A stretch of DNA of 64,000 bases from an uncultured Bacteroidales bacterium (GTDB taxonomy: Bacteria > Bacteroidota > Bacteroidia > Bacteroidales > Paludibacteraceae), in NCBI GenBank assembly GCA_944321895.1, contig CALUNA010000006.1:1-64000 (forward strand). The letters are read 5' to 3'. Each line of letters opens with the position of its first letter. The first letter of the stretch is position 1. Positions 8,203 through 17,711 of this stretch are shown here, one piece after another. The position numbers were made by a program, and so were the translations under genes. A model generated the notes under the pieces. It was not told the DNA's origin, made no database searches, and worked only from the letters and a program-made list of their open reading frames with translations.

Positions 8203-10752
8203 TTATTGTTTTATGAAGCGTATGGTCTGATCACCAATTCGGAGCAGATAAATTCCTGTTGCCAAATGCCCGACAGGCAGACTGCTGGCCTGCATGCTGA
8301 TGATTCTGCTTTCTACCAGTTTTCCGGTAACATCGAGGATGTAAGCATTGAAGCTCGTTTTAACTGATTCCGGCAGGCGTAGCTCAAGCTGGTCGGTAAC
8401 AATATTCCGGGCAAGCGATATTTTACTCTGGTTGTCTTGTTCAATCGTATTGACACTTGTTCCGTTGGTGTTGATGATAATGTCATCAATCATGAAAGCA
8501 AATACATCCGCGGAAACGCATTGTATGGCCACGTAAATTTGCTGGTTGTCGTATGCTGACAAATCGAAGTTATATCGCGTCCATGTAACCGGTGCTTCCG
8601 TATACGGGGTACCGGAAATCAGTTGGAAATCTTCCGGAGCATTGCCCGTATTGGAAACGAGTACGTTGAAACGTTCCAGACCATATTCATCTGTAGCTGA
8701 TTTTGCGTAGAAAGTCAGTTGCGAATGGTTTTGCAGGTTTACTTTTGGGGTAACAAACCAGTCATCGTTGGAACCGGTTACGTAATTGTTTTGGGGAATT
8801 GCAGCAAAACAAACTCCGCATTTTTCGCCTTGATATGCATACCATGCTTCGTCAAGGGCGGGTTGTGTCTTCTGTGCGTTGAAGGCGATGAACGAGCCCA
8901 TGTATCCGGAGTTGTCAAATTCCACGCCGTCAATTTCATACGTATATCTTCCATCGCGGTCAATGGTTGTGCATGGAGCAAAATTGTCCACGTCAAAATC
9001 GTTGCAATCTTCGAAGTTGTAGCTGAATCCATATGTAATGCTCGCGGTTCCGAGTTGTGTAATGGTTACAGTTTTTGTTTCATCACCATGGGTTACGGTT
9101 ATGGTTGCGCTTCGTTCCGTGGCCTGGCTGTTTTCATCAACCGATACGGTCATGGTGGTGGTCTGGTTGTTGCCGGCTCCGCTGCTCGGGTTTATGTGCA
9201 GCCAATCGGCGTTGGTTGTCGCGGTCCATTGGGCCGAGTTGGTGCCTGCCTTGATGAGTATGCTTGTTTCGCCGCTTGCCGTCTGGAATGTATATTCCGT
9301 CGGGTTTACGTAGAATTCCTGATTGGAATCGTAGTAATAGCATGTTGTGGCGTTTCCGCTTGGGTCCAGCCAGGGTTGCAGGCGTGTGCTTTCGGTTGTG
9401 CCGGCCTTTTGCCAGTGGTATGACATTTTGCCGTACAAATCGGGGCTTGTTGGAGTGGAGCAGTAGGATGAACCGCCGGAAAGTGTTCCAATGACCAGTC
9501 CGTTGTTGTCAAACAGTGGTGAGCCGGATGAGCCGCCTTCGGTAACTCCATGACCGTTTTCTGTTTGAGCCCATTTAACCTGCCAGTGTGCACCGGCCAT
9601 TCCCGTGCCGCTGTCATCGTAGTAGGTTTCAGTAGTCAGGGTCTGTGTGTAGGTTGATATTTTTTTGATGTCTCCGCTTGGATGATGGATGCCTACGCCG
9701 TTCGGACTTGCAGTTGTGCTGGTGCTCCAGCCGTTGTAAACCCCGTTGAACTCAAGGATTTTTTCTGCAGTAGTATTGAGCTTGACCAGTAGGAAGTCGG
9801 AGCCTCCAACCAATGGAGAACGGGCTATGCGCGTACAGCCGCTAATGCTGGTTGTGTTGGTCGGTCGTGCATTGGTGCACTCAGGGCTTTCGTAGTTAAA
9901 ATAGAATATCCATTGCCGGAAATCACTTGCAGACGTGCTGCCTCCGCAGTGGTCGGCTGTCAGGAAATAGGGTGTTCCGTCGTTGTTTGTGTTGTTTATG
10001 AGTGTACCGGAGCAATAGCCGGCCTCATTTCCTTCTACAACATATATTTTGGCAATGCCGCGTTGTTGTATGCGCCAATTGTCGCCTTCCGGACAATTTA
10101 TGTTAACCTGACATTTGTCGGAACTGCCATAGCCGGTTGCACGCAGGTCCATTACATCACGGTAAATATAGGCATATTGCCCGATTTCTATGTCAGGCTG
10201 CATTTGTGTGTTCCTGCCGTTTATGGATTTTGCTGTTGGTGCGACGTATTCGACGATGGCTTCTTCACCGTAAATCATGCCAATGGCAAATGGGCCTCCG
10301 TCAGGATTGTCTGCATGAGTGTATGGGCCGAGAATGACACTCCCATCCGGATTGTACACGAATAACTTGGCTCCGTGTGTCAGGTTCATGTGGTTGAAAT
10401 GGATGACACAACCCAAGGCTTCCGGACTATACAGGCTTAGTCTCCAGACATTGGTGCCGTTTTCCAGTTGCTGCCAGGCGCCGGCAGTTGCAGGTGTCAG
10501 TCCATCAACAGGCAACAATTTGCCGATTTTTGGCATAATACCGTTTTTCTCATCTTCTATGGCCTGATCCTTCAGTTTGTTGAGGTTCGGGGGTGTCAGT
10601 TCTACAGCAGGAATATTTTCACGCAGGGTTTTGTTGTCAAAATAGCTGTCCGGCATGATTCCAGTGTTGATCTGTGCGCTGAGATTTGCCATGGGAAGGA
10701 AAAGAAACATGCTACCCATGCAAGAAACGATGATGTGTCGAAATTTTGTCAT
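8203..10752 (-). CDS. Type IX-secreted trypsin-like serine protease with BACON and cleaved-adhesin domains
   Basis: The 849-residue protein has a signal peptide, a pro-region and a lysyl-endopeptidase-like trypsin fold. The triad is visible as H268 (LTADHCGG), D319 (GGSDFLLVKL) and S411 (EGGSSGSPLFD). A BACON domain (about 480-565; SAQWTATTNADWLHINPSSG) follows, then a choice-of-anchor/cleaved-adhesin domain (FEDCNDFDVDNF, DDWFVTPKVNL). The last 75 or so residues form a type A sorting domain (LPVGHLATGIYLLRIGDQTI), the export signal for the type IX system. The ATG at 10752 is chosen because it starts the signal peptide after the promoter. It is an extracellular protease, perhaps acting on host or dietary protein. 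Confidence 0.9.
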   Translation of the reverse strand: MTKFRHIIVSCMGSMFLFLPMANLSAQINTGIMPDSYFDNKTLRENIPAVELTPPNLNKLKDQAIEDEKNGIMPKIGKLLPVDGLTPATAGAWQQLENGTNVWRLSLYSPEALGCVIHFNHMNLTHGAKLFVYNPDGSVILGPYTHADNPDGGPFAIGMIYGEEAIVEYVAPTAKSINGRNTQMQPDIEIGQYAYIYRDVMDLRATGYGSSDKCQVNINCPEGDNWRIQQRGIAKIYVVEGNEAGYCSGTLINNTNNDGTPYFLTADHCGGSTSASDFRQWIFYFNYESPECTNARPTNTTSISGCTRIARSPLVGGSDFLLVKLNTTAEKILEFNGVYNGWSTSTTASPNGVGIHHPSGDIKKISTYTQTLTTETYYDDSGTGMAGAHWQVKWAQTENGHGVTEGGSSGSPLFDNNGLVIGTLSGGSSYCSTPTSPDLYGKMSYHWQKAGTTESTRLQPWLDPSGNATTCYYYDSNQEFYVNPTEYTFQTASGETSILIKAGTNSAQWTATTNADWLHINPSSGAGNNQTTTMTVSVDENSQATERSATITVTHGDETKTVTITQLGTASITYGFSYNFEDCNDFDVDNFAPCTTIDRDGRYTYEIDGVEFDNSGYMGSFIAFNAQKTQPALDEAWYAYQGEKCGVCFAAIPQNNYVTGSNDDWFVTPKVNLQNHSQLTFYAKSATDEYGLERFNVLVSNTGNAPEDFQLISGTPYTEAPVTWTRYNFDLSAYDNQQIYVAIQCVSADVFAFMIDDIIINTNGTSVNTIEQDNQSKISLARNIVTDQLELRLPESVKTSFNAYILDVTGKLVESRIISMQASSLPVGHLATGIYLLRIGDQTIRFIKQ

Positions 10753-10778
10753 AAGTTTTTTGTTAGGTAAAAAGCGGG

Positions 10779-10809
10779 CAAATATATGAATAAAAATCAA
10801 TTTATCAAA
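10779..10809 (-). promoter_or_regulatory. Promoter of the protease gene
   Basis: Minus-strand TTTG (10806-10809), a 19-bp spacer and TATATTTG (10779-10786), 26 bp before the ATG at 10752. Confidence 0.7.
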
Positions 10810-10897
10810 TGTTGACAAGTATAACTGGCATTTTGGGGTTTCCTATTTCCTGAATTATGCTTAATTTTGTTTTTTCTATAAACGGAAAATATATAAT

Positions 10898-11623
10898 ATG
10901 TATAGTCGTACGGAGATTATGTTTGGTGCGGAAGGTATGGCCGGTTTGCGTTCCGCGCATGTTTTGGTAGTCGGATGCGGTGGTGTGGGCGGCGCTGTGC
11001 TGGAAATGCTGGCGCGTGCAGGGATTGGCCGGTTGACGCTGGTGGATGCAGATTGTGTGCAGTCCAGTAATATTAACCGCCAGTTGATTGCGTCCTCTTC
11101 TACTGTTGGGCAGCTCAAGGTCGATGTGTGGCGCCGGCGTTTGCTGGACATTAACCCTGAATTGCCGGTTATGACTTGTGCTGAATTTTTGGAAGAAGAA
11201 AATACGGAACGTTTGCTGAATGCGCAGCATTATGATTTCGTCGTGGATGCCATCGATACGGTTTCGCCCAAGGTTTTTTTGTTGTCCCAATGTGTCCTGC
11301 GGAAAATTCCCGTCATATCTTCCATGGGTTCGGGCGGCAAGTTTGACCCGTCGAAAATCAGGCTTGCGGATATTTCCAAAACAGAATATTGCCCGTTGGC
11401 GAAGGTTGTGCGTACCCGCCTGGCTGCAATGGGTATAAGACACGGCATTCCTTGCGTGTTCAGTACGGAGCCTGCGGACAAACGTTTTGTAGTTCCGGCC
11501 GACGGCGAAAAATACAAAAAAAGTACCACGGGCACTGTGTCATATATGCCCAATATGTTCGGTTGCTGGATAGCGAGTTATGTGATAAGGGAGCTGGCCG
11601 GCAAAAATAAACCGCAGGTTTAA
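10898..11623 (+). CDS. tcdA: tRNA threonylcarbamoyladenosine dehydratase
   Basis: TcdA (CsdL/YgdL) uses ATP to convert t6A37 of ANN-decoding tRNAs to the cyclic form ct6A. The 241-residue protein has the E1-like adenylation fold: nucleotide loop GCGGVGGAV near residue 28, the DADCVQSSNINRQ motif and the DAIDTVSPK segment. The closing region (STEPADKRFVVPADG) fits TcdA rather than ThiF or MoeB, and the zinc cysteines of those relatives are absent. It is divergent from the protease gene. Confidence 0.88.
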   Translation: MYSRTEIMFGAEGMAGLRSAHVLVVGCGGVGGAVLEMLARAGIGRLTLVDADCVQSSNINRQLIASSSTVGQLKVDVWRRRLLDINPELPVMTCAEFLEEENTERLLNAQHYDFVVDAIDTVSPKVFLLSQCVLRKIPVISSMGSGGKFDPSKIRLADISKTEYCPLAKVVRTRLAAMGIRHGIPCVFSTEPADKRFVVPADGEKYKKSTTGTVSYMPNMFGCWIASYVIRELAGKNKPQV

Positions 11624-11681
11624 AGGGCTAATCCAACATTCTTTCGTATCTTTGCAATCGGATTCAGTTTTCAGAAGTGTT

Positions 11682-12845
11682 ATGAGCGAACGTTATAGTC
11701 TGCGCGGAGTATCCGCAGCCAAGGAAGATGTGCATAATGCCATCAAAAACATAGACAAAGGAATCTTTCCCAAAGCATTTTGTAAAATTATCCCGGATGT
11801 ATTGGGCGGTGACCCGGACTATTGCAATATCATGCATGCCGATGGTGCCGGTACGAAGTCGAGTCTGGCTTACATGTATTGGAAGGAAACCGGAGATTTG
11901 TCTGTTTGGAAAGGTATTGCGCAGGATGCGCTGATTATGAATATTGATGATTTGCTGTGTGTCGGAGCAACAGACAATATCTTGTTGTCGAGCACGATAG
12001 GGCGCAACAAGAATTTGATTCCGGGTGAAGTAGTTTCGGCCATCATCAACGGTACAAACGAACTGGTGGAAGAATTGCGCGACTTGGGCGTGAATATCTA
12101 TCATACTGGTGGTGAAACAGCCGATGTAGGCGATTTGGTGCGCACCATAATTGTGGACAGTACGGTAACATGCCGCATGAAACGTTCGGATGTGATAGAC
12201 AATGGGAATATTGCCGGCGGTGATGTGATTGTCGCTTTGTCCAGTTGCGGGCAGGCGACGTATGAAAAAAACTATAACGGCGGCATGGGCAGCAACGGGT
12301 TGACCTCGGCCCGTCATGATGTGTTTGCGCATTATCTGGCAGACAAGTATCCGGAGAGCTATGACCATGCCATGCCTGACGATTTGGCGTATGCGGGTTC
12401 ATATTCGCTGACACAACAAATAGAAGGCATAAATATTGATGCAGGAAAACTCGTGCTTTCGCCGACACGGACTTATGCACCCGTAGTTAAGCGTATGTTG
12501 GATGAATTGCGTCCACATATTCACGGTATGGTCCATTGTTCAGGTGGCGCCCTGACCAAGGTCATGCATTTTGTGGAAAATATGAAAGTCGTGAAAAATA
12601 ATTTGTTCCCGGTTCCACCTTTGTTCCGCATTATCCAGAAGGAATCCGGTACGGACTGGAAAGAAATGTACAAGGTTTTCAATATGGGGCAACGTCTGGA
12701 AGTTTATTTGCCGGAGCACTATGCACAACAAGTCATAGACATAGCCCGCTCGTTTAACATAGATGCACAGGTGTGCGGATATTGTGAAACATCAAACTCC
12801 AACCGGCTGGTTATTGAAAGTGAATTTGGAAAATTTGAATACTAA
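11682..12845 (+). CDS. purM: Phosphoribosylformylglycinamidine cyclo-ligase
   Basis: PurM closes the imidazole ring in purine synthesis, turning FGAM into AIR with ATP. The 387-residue protein has the PurM/AIRS features HADGAGTKSS near residue 50, NIDDLLCVGA, GGETADVGDL and HCSGGALTK. It is the longer variant seen in Bacteroidota. The ATG at 11682 follows a perfect -7 element TATCTTTG at 11647-11654, so the upstream in-frame ATG at 11652, which overlaps that element, was rejected. Confidence 0.93.
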   Translation: MSERYSLRGVSAAKEDVHNAIKNIDKGIFPKAFCKIIPDVLGGDPDYCNIMHADGAGTKSSLAYMYWKETGDLSVWKGIAQDALIMNIDDLLCVGATDNILLSSTIGRNKNLIPGEVVSAIINGTNELVEELRDLGVNIYHTGGETADVGDLVRTIIVDSTVTCRMKRSDVIDNGNIAGGDVIVALSSCGQATYEKNYNGGMGSNGLTSARHDVFAHYLADKYPESYDHAMPDDLAYAGSYSLTQQIEGINIDAGKLVLSPTRTYAPVVKRMLDELRPHIHGMVHCSGGALTKVMHFVENMKVVKNNLFPVPPLFRIIQKESGTDWKEMYKVFNMGQRLEVYLPEHYAQQVIDIARSFNIDAQVCGYCETSNSNRLVIESEFGKFEY

Positions 12846-12856
12846 ATTAAAATCAT

Positions 12857-14887
12857 ATGAATATCAAACATTTATCAATTATTGCATTGGCGTTGGTTAT
12901 GACAGCATGCAGCAAAAAAGTTACTCAAACTACGGGTATAGATTTGACAAACCTGGATACGACAGCAATACCGCAGAATGATTTCTATCAGTTTGCGTGT
13001 GGCGGTTGGATGGAAAAACATCCGCTGACAGCGGAATATTCGCGTTTTGGTTCGTTTGACAAACTTGCGGAAGACAACCGTAAACAGCTGAATGGATTGA
13101 TTGAAGAATTGGCCCAGCAACCCAACAAAACGCAGGGTAGTATTGAGCAAAAAATCGGGGACCTTTACAATTTGGCGATGGACAGCGCCCGGTTGAATGC
13201 GGAAGGTTATCAACCCATTCAGGCAACGCTGGCAAAAATAGGCGCTCTGACGGACAAGGCCCAGTTGGCCACTTTACTGCCTGAACTGTATCTGAATGGT
13301 GAAGGAGGCAGTTTTTTCTATGTTTACGTGGATGCGGATGCCAAAAACAGCTCCATGAACTTGTTGCAGACATATCAGGGCGGCTATGCTTTGGGTGAAC
13401 GCGAATATTATCTGGACAACGATGAACATACGACGGAAATCCGTGCCAAATATCAGGAACATATTGCCAAAATGTTTGAATTGTGCGGTTTTACGCCGGA
13501 GCAGGCCAAAAACAATGCGGCTGCCGTGTTGCGTATCGAAACCCGCTTGGCAACAGCAGCATTCGACAATGTAACTTTGCGTGACCCGCAGTTGAACTAC
13601 AACAAAATGTCTATGGCCGATTTGAAGGCTTTGGTTCCGCAAATAGATTGGGATACCTATTGGAACGGACTTGGCATTTTGTCAGACGAAATTTCCGTCG
13701 GACAGATAAAACATTTGCAGGAAGTCGGCAAAATTATTGAAAGCGAACCGCTGTCCGATATTGTAGCTTACCTGCAGTGGCAAACCATTGATGGTGCCGC
13801 TTCTTATTTGAGCGATGAGTTGAGCGCGCAGAATTTTGAGTTTTACGGTAAAGTCTTGTCCGGAAAAGAAGCGCAGGCACCGCGCTGGAAACGTGCTGTT
13901 GATGTTGTGAACGGAACCCTGGGCGAGGCTGTCGGACAAATGTATGTGGCGAAATATTTCCCGCCAGAGGCAAAACAGCGCATGCTTGATTTGGTGAAGA
14001 ATCTGCAGATTTCCTTGGGCGAACGAATCCAGAATCTGGAATGGATGGGTGACACGACTAAAGCCCGCGCACAAGAAAAACTGAACGCTTTTTATGTTAA
14101 GATTGGCTATCCTGACAAATGGCGTGATTATACGGCATTGGAAATTAATCCATCGGAGTCCTATTATGCCAACCTGAAACATGCCAGCCGTTTTGAAAAC
14201 GAATATGGTTTCAGCTTTGTAAACAAGCCGGTGGATAAGGACCGTTGGTATATGACACCGCAGACCGTTAATGCCTACTACAATCCAAGTACGAACGAGA
14301 TTTGCTTCCCCGCTGGCATTCTGCAGTATCCGTTCTTTGACATGAATGCTGACGATGCGTTCAATTATGGCGCTATTGGCGTAGTTATCGGTCACGAAAT
14401 GACACATGGTTTTGATGACCAGGGATGCCAGTTTGACAAGGATGGTAACCTGCACAATTGGTGGACGGCTGAAGACAAGGCAAATTTTGATGCCCGCACA
14501 AAAGTAATGGCGGATTATTTCGATGCTATCGAAGTAGCGCCGGGCGTGCATGCAAACGGACGCTTTACCTTGGGCGAGAATATCGCTGACCATGGCGGCT
14601 TGCAAGTCAGTTATCAGGCATTCAAAAACGCCACGAAAGAAGCCCCGTTGGACACAGTGGATGGATTCTCGCCGGAGCAACGTTTCTTCCTGGCTTATGC
14701 CAATGTCTGGGCAGGCAATATCCGCCCTGAAGAAATCCTGGTTCGTACCAAAGGCGATCCGCATTCGCTTGGCCGTTGGCGTGTAAATGGTGCTTTGCCC
14801 CATATCAATGCCTGGTATGAGGCTTTCGGCGTAACGGAAGAATCGCCGATGTATGTGGCTCCGGAAAACCGCGTTTCCATTTGGTAA
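12857..14887 (+). CDS. pepO: M13-family zinc metallopeptidase (neprilysin/PepO-like lipoprotein)
   Basis: The 676-residue protein begins with a lipoprotein signal (MNIKHLSIIALALVMTAC), so it is tethered in the periplasm or at the outer membrane. The zinc site HEMTH lies at residues 513-517, with the third ligand E574 in GENIADHGG and D578 stabilising it. The N-terminal M13 domain (FYQFACGGWMEKHP) is intact and the length is normal for the family. M13 enzymes cleave oligopeptides. It starts 11 bp after purM. Confidence 0.93.
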   Translation: MNIKHLSIIALALVMTACSKKVTQTTGIDLTNLDTTAIPQNDFYQFACGGWMEKHPLTAEYSRFGSFDKLAEDNRKQLNGLIEELAQQPNKTQGSIEQKIGDLYNLAMDSARLNAEGYQPIQATLAKIGALTDKAQLATLLPELYLNGEGGSFFYVYVDADAKNSSMNLLQTYQGGYALGEREYYLDNDEHTTEIRAKYQEHIAKMFELCGFTPEQAKNNAAAVLRIETRLATAAFDNVTLRDPQLNYNKMSMADLKALVPQIDWDTYWNGLGILSDEISVGQIKHLQEVGKIIESEPLSDIVAYLQWQTIDGAASYLSDELSAQNFEFYGKVLSGKEAQAPRWKRAVDVVNGTLGEAVGQMYVAKYFPPEAKQRMLDLVKNLQISLGERIQNLEWMGDTTKARAQEKLNAFYVKIGYPDKWRDYTALEINPSESYYANLKHASRFENEYGFSFVNKPVDKDRWYMTPQTVNAYYNPSTNEICFPAGILQYPFFDMNADDAFNYGAIGVVIGHEMTHGFDDQGCQFDKDGNLHNWWTAEDKANFDARTKVMADYFDAIEVAPGVHANGRFTLGENIADHGGLQVSYQAFKNATKEAPLDTVDGFSPEQRFFLAYANVWAGNIRPEEILVRTKGDPHSLGRWRVNGALPHINAWYEAFGVTEESPMYVAPENRVSIW

Positions 14888-14890
14888 ACC

Positions 14891-15538
14891 ATGCGGAAAA
14901 TCAATGCGGACCTGCGCAGATATGTCGAAGAGAACATATTGCCAAAGTATGCAGCATTCGACAAAGGGCATGATGAACGTCATGCACGGAAAGTGATTGC
15001 AGATAGTCTTGCATTGGCAGCGGACAGGGATGACGTGGATATTGATATGGTCTATGCCATAGCTGCTTATCATGATGTGGGTCTGTCGGAAGGACGTGAT
15101 CTGCATCATGTCTATTCCGGCAAAAAATTGCAGTCGGACGGTAATTTGCGGCTATGGTTTTCGGAACCACAGATAAAGTTGATGCAGGAAGCAGTGGAAG
15201 ACCACCGTGCGTCGAACAGGACAGCGCCTCGCAGCATATACGGAAAAATCGTGGCGGAAGCCGACCGTGACATTGAACCGGAAACGATTGTACGCCGTAC
15301 AATCCAGTTTGGCTTGAAAACTTGTCCGCAACAGTCGGATTTTGAATTTCATTACCGGCGTACAGAAGAACATATTTGCAGGAAGTACGGCGAAGAAGGT
15401 TATCTGAAATTACAGCTGCATAGTCCGAAAAACGAGAAAGGTTTGCAGGAAATCCGGGCAATGTTGGCCGACCGGACCGTTTTCAGAACGTTGTGTAAAC
15501 GTATTTTTGAACAGGAAATTTGTGCCGACAAATCATGA
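14891..15538 (+). CDS. HD-domain phosphohydrolase family protein
   Basis: The 215-residue protein has HD-domain metal ligands in HDERHARKV near residue 20 and AYHDVGLS near residue 57, with a later conserved ADRD. This resembles small cytoplasmic YedJ-like HD proteins, which hydrolyse phosphate esters; the substrate is unknown. It starts 3 bp after the M13 gene and overlaps sufS by 4 bp (ATGA), so the three genes are probably co-transcribed. Confidence 0.75.
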   Translation: MRKINADLRRYVEENILPKYAAFDKGHDERHARKVIADSLALAADRDDVDIDMVYAIAAYHDVGLSEGRDLHHVYSGKKLQSDGNLRLWFSEPQIKLMQEAVEDHRASNRTAPRSIYGKIVAEADRDIEPETIVRRTIQFGLKTCPQQSDFEFHYRRTEEHICRKYGEEGYLKLQLHSPKNEKGLQEIRAMLADRTVFRTLCKRIFEQEICADKS

Positions 15539-16749
15539 GTATGGAAGACTTGAGAAAAGATTTTCCTATTTTGCAGGAAAAAGTATATGGGCGGCCGCTG
15601 GTCTATTTTGACAATGCGGCGACCACCCAGAAGCCACAATGTGTGTTGGATAAAATCATGACCGGTTATACCAAGTACAATGCCAACATACATCGCGGCG
15701 TTCATTATCTGAGCCAGTTGGCAACCGAGGCGCACGAATCAGCCCGTCAGGTTGTTGCCGATTTTATCGGTGCACTGGACCGGACGAATATCGTTTTTAC
15801 AAGAGGAACGACCGAGGCGATAAATCTGATTGCTTTTTCGTTTGGCGAGCAGTTTGTCGGTGAAGGTGATGAAGTGTTGATTACAACCATGGAACATCAT
15901 TCCAACATCGTGCCGTGGCAAATGTTGTGCGGACGTAAAAAGGCCGTGTTGCGTGTGGTTCCGGTTTTGGAGAACGGTGAACTGGATATGGATGCTTATC
16001 GGCATTTGCTTTCCGATAAAACGAAAATAGTTTCCGTAGCACATGTTTCCAATGTATTAGGAACAGTGAATCCGGTAAGAGATATCATACGTCTTGCGCA
16101 TGAAAAAAAAGTTCCGGTTTTGGTGGATGGAGCGCAATCCGTACCGCACATGCCGGTAAATGTCCGGGATATTGACGCTGATTTTTACGTTTTTTCAGGG
16201 CATAAAATATACGGTCCGACCGGTGTCGGTGTGTTGTATGGGAAGAAAGAGTGGTTGGAGGTCATTCCACCATACCAGGGCGGCGGTGAAATGATTGCGA
16301 ATGTCACATTCGAGCGGACAACCTATAACGAATTACCCTACAAGTTTGAAGCGGGTACACCTGATTATATCGGCTCGACGGCGTTGGCGGAAGCCTTGCG
16401 TTACGTCGGGCAAATCGGCATGGATAAGATTGAGGCACACGAGCAGTCGTTGATACAATATGCCACTGCACGTCTGAAAGAAATAGAAGGCATGCGTATT
16501 ATTGGCGAGGCTGGACAGAAAAGCGGTGTTGTTTCGTTTTTGGTCGGCAAAATCCATCCGTATGATTTGGGCATGTTGCTGGACAAGATGGGGATAGCTG
16601 TCCGCACAGGCCATCATTGTGCACAGCCGCTGATTGACTATTATGGCATTCCGGGAACGGTGCGCATGTCTTTCGGGTTGTATAATACGGAGGCTGAGAT
16701 AGATATGTTTATGCAAGCCATGAAGCGTGTAGTGCCAATGTTGAATTGA
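15535..16749 (+). CDS. sufS: Cysteine desulfurase, SufS type
   Basis: SufS removes sulfur from cysteine for iron-sulfur cluster assembly, using pyridoxal phosphate. The 404-residue protein has YFDNAATTQKP, the cofactor-side TMEHHSNIVPW, the PLP lysine in SGHKIYGPTGVG and the catalytic cysteine in TGHHCAQP. The ATG overlaps the previous stop codon. SufB, C, D or a SufE/SufU partner is not nearby, unlike the usual suf operon; the partners must lie elsewhere. Confidence 0.92.
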   Translation: MSMEDLRKDFPILQEKVYGRPLVYFDNAATTQKPQCVLDKIMTGYTKYNANIHRGVHYLSQLATEAHESARQVVADFIGALDRTNIVFTRGTTEAINLIAFSFGEQFVGEGDEVLITTMEHHSNIVPWQMLCGRKKAVLRVVPVLENGELDMDAYRHLLSDKTKIVSVAHVSNVLGTVNPVRDIIRLAHEKKVPVLVDGAQSVPHMPVNVRDIDADFYVFSGHKIYGPTGVGVLYGKKEWLEVIPPYQGGGEMIANVTFERTTYNELPYKFEAGTPDYIGSTALAEALRYVGQIGMDKIEAHEQSLIQYATARLKEIEGMRIIGEAGQKSGVVSFLVGKIHPYDLGMLLDKMGIAVRTGHHCAQPLIDYYGIPGTVRMSFGLYNTEAEIDMFMQAMKRVVPMLN

Positions 16750-16763
16750 AAATAGATGTTTAT

Positions 16764-17711
16764 ATGACTCCGAAGGAACAATATCGCATTTTATGCGAAC
16801 AGGAAACGACAATCCCGTTGTTTTTGCAGTATTGGTGGATGGAGGCTGTGTGCAACGGGAAGCAATGGGATGTGCTGTTGTGTACCCGTAATGGTGAGAT
16901 TGTGGCGGCCATGCCGTATTTGTGTGGTAAGAAGTTGCGTATGAAATACATAATCCAGCCGCAACAGACACAAATCAATGGCATTTGGGTCAAGCCAGAA
17001 TATGCCGATGAGGCAACCGAACTGGCAAATGATTTTATTTCACAATTGAAAGAGTTGCAACTGGCTTATTATTATCAGCAGTATCCCATCGCATCGCCTT
17101 TTCCTTCCTGTTTCAAGGAGAATGGCTTCAAGGTGAAGGAACGGGTAACTTACAGGGTTGATAATCTTGTTGATATAGATGTTGTCGTGGCTTCATTTAG
17201 CAAGAACAAGAAACGGCAATTGCAGAAAGCATTGACCTTGCGTATGGATTTGGATATGTCAGGCGATGAGTTCTACAATTTTCATACGGCCTGTCTGGCT
17301 GAGCGCAAGAAGACAATCAGTTATTCGCGGGAATTTTTTATGGTGCTTTATAAAGCCGCCAAAGCTCATTTGCAAGGACAGATCATAGCCATCCGCAATA
17401 TGGATGGGCAGGCTCTTGCCGCAGTATTTCTTGTTTGGGATGCAAATTCGGCTTATTTCCTGATACCTTGCTATTCTCCTGCTTATAAAAATTCAGGCGC
17501 ATCGGCCTTGCTGGTGTTGGAAGCCATGAAGTTTGCCAGAGGGAAGTCCACTTCCTTTGATTTTGAGGGAAGTATGGTAAGCGGCATAGCCAATTCATAT
17601 CGGCAATTTGGCACTAAAAAAATAATCTATTACAGCGTCGAGAAATATTATAAACCGATTTTCCGGCTGTTTTTGTTTGCTAATTGGCTGCGGACATGGA
17701 AAAAAAGATGA
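16764..17711 (+). CDS. FemAB/GNAT-like acetyltransferase, surface-glycan associated
   Basis: The 315-residue protein has the FemAB/acetyltransferase-6 pattern: a central SFSKNKKRQLQKALTL segment and a C-terminal half with LAAVFLVWDANSAYFLI and FDFEGSMVSGIANSYRQFG. Relatives sit in polysaccharide and peptidoglycan loci and transfer acyl or aminoacyl groups. A TTG at 16746 would overlap the sufS stop, but the ATG at 16764 is preferred. The gene overlaps the following glycosyltransferase by 4 bp (ATGA), which suggests they act together. Confidence 0.7.
   Translation: MTPKEQYRILCEQETTIPLFLQYWWMEAVCNGKQWDVLLCTRNGEIVAAMPYLCGKKLRMKYIIQPQQTQINGIWVKPEYADEATELANDFISQLKELQLAYYYQQYPIASPFPSCFKENGFKVKERVTYRVDNLVDIDVVVASFSKNKKRQLQKALTLRMDLDMSGDEFYNFHTACLAERKKTISYSREFFMVLYKAAKAHLQGQIIAIRNMDGQALAAVFLVWDANSAYFLIPCYSPAYKNSGASALLVLEAMKFARGKSTSFDFEGSMVSGIANSYRQFGTKKIIYYSVEKYYKPIFRLFLFANWLRTWKKR

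Noticed and set aside
13682..15109. 475-codon minus-strand frame antisense to the M13 peptidase
   Set aside because: The peptidase has all catalytic motifs; the antisense product has no family signature, start context or promoter.
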